Part shown: positions 1 to 5,673 of the stretch, one piece after another | How positions within the stretch are numbered: position 1 is the first letter of the stretch | Layout: each line of letters begins with the position of its first letter | Source of the DNA: CAYRKQ01 sp964621845 | Lineage (GTDB): Bacteria > Patescibacteriota > Saccharimonadia > Saccharimonadales > UBA7683 | NCBI GenBank assembly: GCA_964621845.1 | Contig: CAZUOL010000050.1 | Span: 1-8,223 of the forward strand | Length of the DNA: 8,223 nt | Direction of reading: 5' to 3' | The notes under the pieces: generated by a model | Seen by the model: the letters and a program-made list of their open reading frames with translations, nothing else | What the model was told of the DNA's origin: nothing | Databases searched by the model: none | Translations under genes and position numbers: made by a program

Positions 1-768
1 ATTCACATCGTCAATTTTAGTTATGCCTGATTCTTTGAGCTGATCAATCACCATCAATTTCAGATCAACCAGATACTTGATATCATCGCCTTTGTCATCA
101 TGAGCATCGCGAAGGATCTTAGATTGTTCATTCTGTTCAGAACGATGAGCAACGAGGGTGAGATATGTAGCATCAAATAGATCTTTGGCCTCTTCACCAA
201 ACTCATAACATTTCTTGCAAATCATTGGGCCAATGCCAGCCACCAACTCACCCACGCCTGGCTCTTGTTTTATTTTTGCAACAACGTCGCAAATTAATTC
301 TGCTTTTAGTGTATGCCAACTTCCGTGAACAAGGGCCACCACTTTATGATTTGTATCAGCGATAATCACGCTGGCACAATCGGCCGTGGTTTGAGATAAC
401 ACTACACCTTTCTTTGCAGAATAAACAGCATCATAGTTTTCATACTCACCTGCCCCTTTCGCTTTTAAGATTCCGCTCTTAAACTCGTGCTTAATGTAAA
501 CCAATTTTTCATCACTAGCGCGTGAAAGGGTCTGGTTTGAACCCAAAGATAGACCCTTCGACTTCGCCATGACTTGCTCTGGATGGCATAACACCGCAAG
601 GGCACGCCTGCGATTTTCATCAACATTCGCATCTGGATCGCCAATTCCTTTTTTGCCATTGAGTGATGCAAAAAGGCCTTCTGAAACACCACCCTGCCGC
701 ATAAACCAGCCGTGTTTCACCCCCATTTCTGAAAGCAACGCTGCAGTCACATACTGCACCCCCTTCAC
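1..768 (-). CDS. pgeF: PgeF/YfiH laccase-domain protein (purine nucleoside phosphorylase / peptidoglycan editing factor family), C-terminus cut by window start
   Basis: Reading leftwards, 256 codons are present and the gene runs off the window at base 1. Family hallmarks, numbered from the GTG at 768: HGWFMRQGGVSEG at 19-31 (family: HGFFTRxGGVS), ENRRR at 51-55, TTADC with Cys131, VHGSWH with His148, and GPMICKKCYEF at 180-190. His94 (YIKHEF) aligns with the family QVHG histidine, so the His-Cys-His metal/catalytic set looks intact. Characterised homologues are cytosolic; they act on purine nucleosides and, in E. coli, remove wrongly incorporated residues from UDP-MurNAc precursors. Start: GTG 768 lies 5 nt after an AGAGGGGG SD, and the preceding gene's TAG (773-771) falls in that gap. 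In-frame GTGs at 771, 759 and 750 are alternatives; the one at 750 has AAGGGGG 8 nt upstream. There is no ATG near the expected N-terminus. It probably shares an mRNA with the hydrolase gene before it. The family call is firm; the exact start is not. Confidence 0.88.
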   Translation of the reverse strand, partial: MKGVQYVTAALLSEMGVKHGWFMRQGGVSEGLFASLNGKKGIGDPDANVDENRRRALAVLCHPEQVMAKSKGLSLGSNQTLSRASDEKLVYIKHEFKSGILKAKGAGEYENYDAVYSAKKGVVLSQTTADCASVIIADTNHKVVALVHGSWHTLKAELICDVVAKIKQEPGVGELVAGIGPMICKKCYEFGEEAKDLFDATYLTLVAHRSEQNEQSKILRDAHDDKGDDIKYLVDLKLMVIDQLKESGITKIDDVN

Positions 769-770
769 CA

Positions 771-2072
771 CTACCCCCTCTCTGCGCCAGGGTCCGTCCT
801 TGGCGCACTATTGGTTGTGTCGATGTAGTCTTGGCAGAAGCGTTCAAAAATTGCATTGGTCCAGCCAAACCCCGTTTGACTTGGGTACACGCCTTCGGTC
901 GGTTCTTTTTTAATATTTACAACGTTGTATTTTTCTAAAAAGATACCCTTTGAATGAAAAGTTTCTAGGTTCGTTTTAAGCCATTTTTTCACGATTCGTT
1001 CAGCCACCCCATGATACCCATACTTCTCTAGCCCCTGCGTAACAAAGAAGTGTAGCGGCGCCCACCCATTTGGGTAGGCCCACTGGGTAGGCATGCGCTG
1101 CGGCAAGGCTTGTTTTATAACTACATCTTCGGTAGTGGCGAGTCCACCGGTAAATTCAAACCGGCTCAACCCACTCACCAGCATCTTAGCTTGCTCCTTA
1201 GTTGCCAGCCCTGACCACATAGCAGTGTAAGCTGCGAGTGAGGCTACCGGGCTCTTGCGCTCTCTTTTATAGTTGTAATCGAAATAAAAACCGCGGAGCT
1301 TACCCCACATTAACTGATTCACCGTTCTCTTGCGCTTGTTGGCAGCCTGCTTCCATTCTTCTGCCTCATCTCGAAGTTGAAGCATTTCTGCAGCGCGTTG
1401 GAAGTCTTTTTCATACTTATACAAATAGCAGTTTAAATCTACTGGCAGGTATTCTAAGCATCGCCGGTTAAACCGGGTTGTCATATCCCATCCGCTTTCG
1501 GCCTCTGCTAAATCATTTAAAACATTTATGTCGTAATAACGACTGAGGCCTCGATAGACCTGGTGATCAAACGGCTTTTTGGTACCCATCCACACATTGT
1601 GATACTCCTGCTTGGCCCACCCAATCGCCTGTTCTAGCCAGCGCAAATCAAGTTCGTAGGCCTCGTAAACATCGAAGATTAAGCTGGTTAAAAGTGGTGG
1701 CTGACTACGCCCCATCAGATACGTTTTTGTCGCATTCGGCACCATGCCATAGCGCTTGATTAAGTGGAGCTGATTATCTAAAATGCCCATCACCAACTTC
1801 TTGCGCTCTGGATTATTGAGCATGCCTTGCACCATGAAGTAACTATCCCAGTAGTACATTTCGTCGAAATTGAAGGTAGCATTTACATCATAAGCAGGCA
1901 CCAAGAACGGATGTGGCAAGCCAATGGCACTTTCTTTATCGTCCGGCTGGTAACGTTCAAGGTTGTACCAGAACTTTTCGATATAGCTCCTGGCCGCTTT
2001 TACATCCGCTGATTGAAGATCTTTGTGCTTAAACAGCTTTCTGATTACTCTGTTTTTATTTTTTCGTATCAT
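771..2072 (-). CDS. GH37 trehalase-like glycoside hydrolase, cytosolic
   Basis: A 433-aa protein with the GH37 (alpha,alpha-trehalase) motif order: FDEMYYWDSYF at 69-79 (signature 1 core), GRSQPP at 121-126, ESGWD at 192-196, QWAYPNGWAP at 330-339 (signature 2), LEKYN at 379-383 and YPSQTGFGWTN at 396-406. By analogy with E. coli trehalase, Asp196 is the likely general acid and Glu380 the general base. The family splits trehalose into two glucoses. No signal peptide or membrane segment is visible, so it should act in the cytosol. It is shorter than the usual 500-560 aa. Two substrate-site motifs deviate: the PGGRF before signature 1 reads ATFNF, and QWD reads QWA, so trehalose specificity is not assured. 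Start: ATG 2072 was chosen over GTG 2075, which overlaps the AGAGGG SD; the spacing to ATG is short (2 nt). The stop codon is 2 nt before pgeF, and the upstream surface-protein gene ends 37 nt away, so this is probably the middle gene of an operon. Confidence 0.87.
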   Translation of the reverse strand: MIRKNKNRVIRKLFKHKDLQSADVKAARSYIEKFWYNLERYQPDDKESAIGLPHPFLVPAYDVNATFNFDEMYYWDSYFMVQGMLNNPERKKLVMGILDNQLHLIKRYGMVPNATKTYLMGRSQPPLLTSLIFDVYEAYELDLRWLEQAIGWAKQEYHNVWMGTKKPFDHQVYRGLSRYYDINVLNDLAEAESGWDMTTRFNRRCLEYLPVDLNCYLYKYEKDFQRAAEMLQLRDEAEEWKQAANKRKRTVNQLMWGKLRGFYFDYNYKRERKSPVASLAAYTAMWSGLATKEQAKMLVSGLSRFEFTGGLATTEDVVIKQALPQRMPTQWAYPNGWAPLHFFVTQGLEKYGYHGVAERIVKKWLKTNLETFHSKGIFLEKYNVVNIKKEPTEGVYPSQTGFGWTNAIFERFCQDYIDTTNSAPRTDPGAERG

Positions 2073-2109
2073 CACCCTCTAGCTTAGCAAGCGATGCGAG
2101 ACGGTCAAG

Positions 2110-3927
2110 TTATTTTAGTAAACCGTTTGTCAAACCACCCCATTCAACCACCGTAAAGCCCTTACGAGCTGGTGCGCTTAACTGCTGGCGAGGCAGTGAA
2201 ATCGGAGTATCAGAACCCCAGAAATCTAAGAATACGCGAATGACCGTATCCGGCTTTGGTGAAACATAAAGCGGAGCTAGTTGATCCATATCTTTTGTAG
2301 TCAGCCAACTCATAACGGTATACTTCTGTGCTGGTAGGCGCGATACCCAGAAATCAAGAAAATCTTGGCCTTCTTTCGCATTTAAACCGAGTTGCCTGAG
2401 TTGTGAGGCAATCACTTGCGGCGCATCGACTGTCTTCACGACTGTTCCTGCTGAAATTCCGGGGTACCGGCCATAGCCATAGCCTTCCCAAAACAGTGAA
2501 TCATAGCTCTTGCCGTTGTACGTAAGCTGCCCGTTCGGACGAGCCAATACATTTTTCCAACCAGTTTTTTGGTTGTAATACGGATCTGAAACCGTCACTT
2601 TCGCACCAACTCGAACATCTACCTGTTGAGTCTTTTCAGGGTACAAGTACACCACTGGCTTTGCACAACCACCAGCAAAAACCAGCTGACCACGAATATA
2701 AACCAGCAATTGCCCGAAAGCATCTTTGTATACTACGACTCCGTGTTCTTTATGCACAAAATCCTCTTTGCTAATTTTTGCATAAGGATTGGTGGTGTCA
2801 TTGTTGATCTTAATAAATGACTTGAACTCGTCATATGCTTTGGTTGCGAGTGTACTGTTGATATCCACCAATTGGTATATGGTCTGGCCATTTGACGATG
2901 TACCAATTTTTTGAATATCCTTGCTTGAAAGAATATCTGAACGGGTAATTGATGATGGGTTTTGACTACAGCCACGCGCAACTGGGTAAATATAGTCGTC
3001 TTTAGGATTAGAACCCGAATTCCATGCGTACCCTTTCAAGCTTTCAGGAATCGGGTGGTACTCGAGTTGTACGGTGGTGCCAATTGGCAACTTTACAAGG
3101 TAGCCAATGGCAGATAGTTGCGTGTCCACATACGTGGTAGTTGCCTTGATGAGCGAACTGCCACCAAGCCGCTTAATAGTTTCTTGTACGGGTTTATTTT
3201 CTGAGTCGTAGTTACGAGTAAAGGCACCGGGTATGGCTTCGTAATCCGTTGGCTTCGCTGCCTTCTGACCACCACCAATATCTAAGTCTTCAGGGATGCT
3301 CAGCGAGTCATATTTGACAGTTTTATTTAATACAACGCCTTTTTTAAATTCGCTTAAAGTTGGGTCTGTATGTTTTTCTGGGTCATCATAGTATTTATAA
3401 AACGAATCTGGCCGCGCAATCACGGCCACAGTGCCGTCAGGCGCCTTCTCGTAAAGATGCATGATCTCGCCTGGACCCGCCTGCTGTACCGACAGGTATA
3501 TTGTATTGTCGCCTCTTTTGCCGACCTCATAGTATACCGGCTTCACATTACTGCCGTCATCAAACGTATAATACCCAAGATTGGCTACTTTTTTCGGGGC
3601 AGCTAACCAGGTTTCGCCAGTTGTTGGGTGTATAAAGCGCTCCACTTGCTCATCTGCGGGTGTTGCTGGCTCCTTCTTCGCCTGCTTAACATTCCCTCCG
3701 GCATCATAGCTCGTGTTGGCATTGTCAGCCGCTCGAAAATGCAGTCCACCATACACCGCGCCCGCACACATGAGTACAAAGCCAAGAATAATCAAAGCAA
3801 AAATAATTGTTTTCTTTCTACCTTGTTTTGCTGGCCCCTTGCTTTTATTCTTCTGTTCTTCTGGTGCAACATCGTGTGCAACTGAAGGCACCGTCGCCCC
3901 ATTTAGTCTTTCGTTCTGCTCATCCAT
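2110..3927 (-). CDS. Single-pass membrane-anchored surface protein of unknown function with conserved-looking C-terminal KPVVYLYPE domain
   Basis: 605 aa. Residues 1-39 are polar and end in a basic patch (KQGRKK), followed by one hydrophobic segment at about 40-63 (IIFALIILGFVLMCAGAVYGG). The remaining ~540 residues are polar, giving an N-in, C-out topology. The Cys in the membrane segment lacks a good lipobox (Met at -1), so a transmembrane anchor is likelier than a lipoprotein. A linker at about 65-95 leads into the exported part. The C-terminal third has the motif run GCAKPVVYLYPEK near 420, YDSLFWEGYGYG near 475, DFLDFWVSRLP near 522 and VFLDFWGSD near 564. It resembles an uncharacterised C-terminal module I have seen in small bacterial surface proteins, but I cannot name a family. 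Cys320 and Cys421 could form a disulfide. Start: ATG 3927 has AAAGGGAG 5 nt upstream. It is the first gene of the operon that continues into the trehalase-like and pgeF genes. Function is unknown. Confidence 0.8.
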   Translation of the reverse strand: MDEQNERLNGATVPSVAHDVAPEEQKNKSKGPAKQGRKKTIIFALIILGFVLMCAGAVYGGLHFRAADNANTSYDAGGNVKQAKKEPATPADEQVERFIHPTTGETWLAAPKKVANLGYYTFDDGSNVKPVYYEVGKRGDNTIYLSVQQAGPGEIMHLYEKAPDGTVAVIARPDSFYKYYDDPEKHTDPTLSEFKKGVVLNKTVKYDSLSIPEDLDIGGGQKAAKPTDYEAIPGAFTRNYDSENKPVQETIKRLGGSSLIKATTTYVDTQLSAIGYLVKLPIGTTVQLEYHPIPESLKGYAWNSGSNPKDDYIYPVARGCSQNPSSITRSDILSSKDIQKIGTSSNGQTIYQLVDINSTLATKAYDEFKSFIKINNDTTNPYAKISKEDFVHKEHGVVVYKDAFGQLLVYIRGQLVFAGGCAKPVVYLYPEKTQQVDVRVGAKVTVSDPYYNQKTGWKNVLARPNGQLTYNGKSYDSLFWEGYGYGRYPGISAGTVVKTVDAPQVIASQLRQLGLNAKEGQDFLDFWVSRLPAQKYTVMSWLTTKDMDQLAPLYVSPKPDTVIRVFLDFWGSDTPISLPRQQLSAPARKGFTVVEWGGLTNGLLK

Positions 3928-3951
3928 AGCCTCTCCCTTTGTTATAGCCTA

Positions 3952-3980
3952 AGTATAAGCACGAAGCTTGCTCCCGTAAA
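3952..3980 (-). promoter_or_regulatory. Probable sigma70-type promoter of the surface-protein operon
   Basis: On the minus strand, TTTACG at 3980-3975 is separated by 17 nt from TATACT at 3957-3952 (-10, 5 of 6 consensus). Transcription would start near 3945, giving a leader of about 18 nt that holds the AAAGGGAG SD. The -35 is weak (4 of 6), but the spacing and position before the first gene support it. Confidence 0.6.
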
Positions 3981-4003
3981 TAGCTCAAGTGTTACGCCAT
4001 GGG

Positions 4004-4050
4004 CTCGTTCTAGGGTCGGGGCAACAGTAAAACCCGACCAGATGGACGAG
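4004..4050. other. Long imperfect hairpin between the kinase-like and surface-protein genes; possible terminator region
   Basis: CTCGTTC (4004-4010) pairs with GGACGAG (4044-4050), and GGTCGGG (4014-4020) pairs with CCCGACC (4033-4039). The stem is 14 pairs with a small internal loop and a 12-nt apical loop. On the minus strand the right arm can instead fold locally as CTCGTCC-ATCT-GGTCGGG followed by TTTT, a terminator-like alternative for the kinase-like gene. The two folds exclude each other because both use the 4033-4039 arm. The right arm lies inside a relict of the ssrA terminator (next entry), so part of the symmetry is inherited from that. Confidence 0.5.
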
Positions 4051-4069
4051 TGCTTTCATTGTTGGTGGA
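4022..4069 (-). repeat. Decayed copy of the ssrA 3' CCA end plus its terminator
   Basis: Compared with 5630-5680 beside the real tmRNA, this stretch keeps AAAACCCGACC, then an 11-nt changed stretch, then TGCTTTC, one A/G difference, and TTGTTGGTGGA. It is the same module (terminator arm, loop, second arm, spacer, complement of the terminal CCA), now with a T/T mismatch and a G/U pair in the stem. The match stops just after GTGGA, where the sequence passes into direct repeat A. No tmRNA body is attached. The best explanation is a duplicated ssrA 3' end left by an insertion or recombination event. Confidence 0.62.
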
Positions 4070-4174
4070 CCTAGTGCAAAAAATTGGCGTCACATCGATA
4101 CAGAACAGAGGTGGTGAAAAGATTTACTCTACATGCAGTGGAATAGGCACAAGAGTGGTTCCGTACACGAACGG
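4065..4174 (+). pseudogene. Direct repeat A: degraded gene fragment (copy of 5054-5163)
   Basis: About 110 bp match 5054-5163 at roughly two-thirds identity with only small indels. Reading through one frameshift and one in-frame stop, the plus strand gives VDLVQK, then WRHIDTEQRW, a stop, then KDLLYMQWNRHKSG. Copy B gives the uninterrupted equivalents VDLVRKKWHPII, EQMRWKDLLYV and EWTRHKTG. Many differences fall at third codon positions, which suggests the ancestor was coding on this strand. I do not recognise the family. It lies just past the 3' end of the kinase-like gene, on the opposite strand. Confidence 0.5.
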
Positions 4175-4186
4175 TAATGCACCATG

Positions 4187-4990
4187 TCAGCTAATCCATT
4201 CACGTGTGCTATCTCTGCTAAAATACTCACCCGAATGTGCTGCTTCAACAAATTCAACCAAATATTCAAGATGCATCCCCGGGCTCCAAAATGGAACTTT
4301 TATTCCAGTAAAATCATGTTCGGCATAATCGATAGGAACGGTATCCAACAGATACAATTGAGCGTCATCATCTCCAATACTGCCCCAAACTAAGTTGCCT
4401 GCATTAACGATATCCATAAGAAGCCCCTCTTCTTCAAAGAGGCTTACAAGTCTGTCGGAAAAATCAGTGAGTGCATCAGAGATTTCCGGTCTTTCGTCGA
4501 GTAATTTTGGATCTTTATGCGGGTCAGTGTGTTCAATTTTTATGAATGGTTGCTGTAATCTGACATATTCTTGGCCAGGCATGCTTTTGAATAGTTTTAG
4601 CCTTTCAATGCATATTGAGGTTGGTGCCAGGTACAATCCGAGGTGACTTCTGGCTCTATTGTCTAACTGGATCATTCTTTTCTGTAGTGTTTCTGGTGAC
4701 TGAGATTTGCCCGTAAGATATTTGTTTACGTTATTTTCGTCTCTAATTACAACGGCCTCGCTCCCAATGCCAACTATCTCATACTGCGGAACAACCAAGC
4801 GTGAGATAGATCGTCTTACGTCGAAATCTGGTAATAACTGTAGCCCACCCCTTACTGCAAGAAGTCCAGCTTCACGAAAGGAACGGCCTTGCAGATGCTT
4901 GCGAAGCGTACCTCCAACTTCTGCTTCATTGCGAAGCCATCTTGCCCCCTCCAGTCCAGTCTGCGCATAACTTACTAATTGCTTCTTCAT
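4187..4990 (-). CDS. Divergent kinase-fold-like protein, function unknown
   Basis: 267 aa, soluble, no signal peptide. Residues 1-60 are rich in basic and helical stretches. A possible nucleotide-binding start follows: YEIVGIGSEAVVI at 70-82 resembles a glycine-rich loop, with Lys90 (VNKYL) as candidate ATP-binding lysine. The C-terminal half has LLMDIVNAGNLVWG at 190-203 and LYLLDTVPIDY at 212-222, the same order as the catalytic Asp/Asn loop and metal-binding Asp of aminoglycoside-phosphotransferase or Ser/Thr-kinase-like folds. However, Asp193 to Asn199 is one residue longer than HxDxxxxN, and the HRD His is absent. The fold is therefore a suggestion, and activity is doubtful. Start: ATG 4990 has no SD, and the predicted transcript begins at or within about 3 nt of it, so it is probably leaderless. 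It stands alone between direct repeats A and B, which marks it as possible cargo of a lost element. Confidence 0.75.
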   Translation of the reverse strand: MKKQLVSYAQTGLEGARWLRNEAEVGGTLRKHLQGRSFREAGLLAVRGGLQLLPDFDVRRSISRLVVPQYEIVGIGSEAVVIRDENNVNKYLTGKSQSPETLQKRMIQLDNRARSHLGLYLAPTSICIERLKLFKSMPGQEYVRLQQPFIKIEHTDPHKDPKLLDERPEISDALTDFSDRLVSLFEEEGLLMDIVNAGNLVWGSIGDDDAQLYLLDTVPIDYAEHDFTGIKVPFWSPGMHLEYLVEFVEAAHSGEYFSRDSTREWIS

Positions 4991-5028
4991 TACTATATTA
5001 TAGTAACAGAATTATGGTAATCAGTCAA
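4991..5028 (-). promoter_or_regulatory. Promoter of the kinase-like gene with overlapping palindrome, leaderless start
   Basis: On the minus strand, TTGACT (5028-5023, 5 of 6) is followed 17 nt later by TACTAT (5005-5000), preceded by TGT as in an extended -10. A perfect TATAAT at 5002-4997 overlaps it, with a longer 20-nt spacing. Either gives a start at about 4993-4990, on or next to the ATG. Bases 4991-5005 form a perfect 15-nt palindrome (TACTATA, A, TATAGTA) that covers the -10 and touches the start codon, a natural operator position. The regulator is unknown. Confidence 0.6.
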
Positions 5029-5032
5029 TGTA

Positions 5033-5197
5033 TTGTTCCGCTGTGGAGTTTTTGTGGACCTGGTGCGAAAAAAATGGCACCCCATCATACAGGAACAGAT
5101 GAGATGGAAGGATTTGTTGTATGTAGAATGGACACGCCATAAGACTGGCTACATGCCCGATGGGAGATATACCTCGGCTCAAGTAAAGACGAAGTAA
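5033..5197 (+). pseudogene. Direct repeat B: short gene remnant, 54-codon open fragment
   Basis: An open plus-strand frame from a TTG at 5033 to TAA at 5195-5197 reads FVDLVRKKWHPII near its start, then RWKDLLYVEWTRHKTGYMPD, then GRYTSAQVKTK. Bases 5054-5163 are the counterpart of direct repeat A. No SD or good start precedes it, and a stop lies just upstream, so it looks like the 3' end of a longer lost gene. Its last codons overlap the stop of the small membrane-protein gene on the other strand (TGA at 5181-5179). The Trp/Arg/Lys-rich motif is not one I can assign. Whether the 54-aa peptide is made is unknown. Confidence 0.45.
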
Positions 5198-5430
5198 TTA
5201 AGCACACCATACAGAATCACCAAGGTAATAAGCAAGGTCGTAACAAAGAGCCCGATTTGACCTGCTCGTCTCCATGCTACCCACCCAGTGTAGATCCAAA
5301 ATACCTGAGCAACTAGGTTGACGGCTAGTCCTTGGCCAGGATACTTCAATGAGGTTAGTAAAAAGCCTGTAAATGTCAACGCTGGCAAGAGCACCTGTGT
5401 TGCGCTCTCAAACAACTTCTTTTTTGTCAT
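5179..5430 (-). CDS. Small hydrophobic membrane protein, unknown function
   Basis: 83 aa from ATG 5430 (MTKKKLFESATQ...), or 85 from GTG 5436. A short basic N-terminus is followed by hydrophobic stretches at about 11-29 (VLLPALTFTGFLLTSL), 35-53 (AVNLVAQVFWIYTGWVAW) and 57-81 (GQIGLFVTTLLITLVILYGVLNYFVF), giving two or three transmembrane helices. ATG 5430 was chosen because an extended -10 (TGTTAGAAT) ends 7 nt upstream, which would place the transcript start on the ATG itself. No SD is visible for either start. It lies between an orphan terminator and direct repeat B, inside the scarred region beside ssrA. No family is recognised. The length and clean membrane pattern support a real gene. 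Confidence 0.65.
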   Translation of the reverse strand: MTKKKLFESATQVLLPALTFTGFLLTSLKYPGQGLAVNLVAQVFWIYTGWVAWRRAGQIGLFVTTLLITLVILYGVLNYFVFT

Positions 5431-5436
5431 GATCAC

Positions 5437-5445
5437 ATTCTAACA
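5437..5445 (-). promoter_or_regulatory. Extended -10 for the small membrane-protein gene
   Basis: The minus strand reads TGTTAGAAT, with TAGAAT at 5442-5437 (5 of 6) preceded by TGT. No convincing -35 is seen; the region 17 nt upstream is the T-rich tail of the 5462-5484 terminator. The predicted start falls on ATG 5430, as in a leaderless transcript. Confidence 0.4.
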
Positions 5446-5461
5446 GCGTTAAAGCCAAAAC

Positions 5462-5484
5462 AAAAAGCACTCTTCAAAGTGCTT
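5462..5484 (-). terminator. Orphan intrinsic terminator next to the second ssrA 3'-end copy
   Basis: On the minus strand AAGCACT pairs with AGTGCTT around a 6-nt loop (5484-5465) and is followed by TTTTTG. No gene on this strand ends just upstream; the only thing there is the 17-nt ssrA end copy at 5490-5506. It may be the original ssrA terminator, displaced with its 3' end by an insertion. Confidence 0.7.
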
Positions 5485-5489
5485 ATGGT

Positions 5490-5506
5490 TTGGTGGAGAT
5501 GGCGGG
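5490..5506 (-). repeat. Second copy of the tmRNA 3' end (att-like core, 17 bp)
   Basis: TTGGTGGAGATGGCGGG is identical to 5673-5689, the 3' end of the tmRNA (complement of CCCGCCATCTCCACCAA). The next bases also resemble the T arm (C/T, then AT), after which similarity fades. It directly precedes an intrinsic terminator on the minus strand. Duplicated ssrA 3' ends are the classic footprint of tyrosine-recombinase elements that integrate in this gene. No integrase is in the window, so the att role is inferred. Confidence 0.7.
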
Positions 5507-5519
5507 CATATAGCTTCAA

Positions 5520-5560
5520 ACCGGGTCTGCTATGTTCTTTAGTTACCTTGCAGACTCGGT
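5520..5560. repeat. 11-bp inverted repeat between the two ssrA ends
   Basis: ACCGGGTCTGC (5520-5530) and GCAGACTCGGT (5550-5560) pair in all 11 positions on the plus strand, with one G-U, around a 19-nt loop. On the minus strand the same position is an A-C mismatch, so the stem is better as a plus-strand RNA. There is no U-tract on either side. It could be a recombinase arm site or a structured RNA remnant. Apart from this, 5511-5629 shows no gene. Confidence 0.45.
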
Positions 5561-5629
5561 CTCATCATATAATTTCGCTGATCGCTCAATTATTTGCACC
5601 CTGCGGCTGCACTACCCCTAAGCATCATG

Positions 5630-5673
5630 AACAACGAGAAAACCCGACCTTACCGGTCGGGTGCTTTCGTTGT
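5630..5673 (-). terminator. Intrinsic terminator of ssrA
   Basis: The core stem CCCGACC/GGTCGGG has 7 perfect pairs around a 5-nt loop (5643-5661) and is followed on the minus strand by TTTTCT. The symmetry extends outward: AACAACG (5630-5636) pairs with CGTTGTT (5668-5674), so the arms match in 17 of 20 positions. The outer pairs reach the final A of the tmRNA CCA, so transcript end and 3' trimming may be linked. Confidence 0.85.

Noticed and set aside
2076..2109. Internal promoter (TTGACC, 16 nt, TAAGCT) before the trehalase-like gene
   Set aside because: The -10 matches only 3 of 6 and would start transcription on top of the SD; operon read-through is simpler.
4063..4085. tRNA 3' end on the minus strand (AGGTCCACCA)
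   Set aside because: No matching 5' acceptor strand or cloverleaf lies within 100 nt, and the CCA part is explained by the ssrA relict while the rest belongs to repeat A.
4050..4328. 92-aa plus-strand open frame over repeat A and the kinase-like 3' end
   Set aside because: It mixes frames relative to the repeat alignment and half of it is antisense to the kinase-like gene.
5044..5068. tRNA 3' end on the minus strand (CACCAGGTCCAC)
   Set aside because: No CCA follows and no cloverleaf forms; the match to repeat A explains the sequence.
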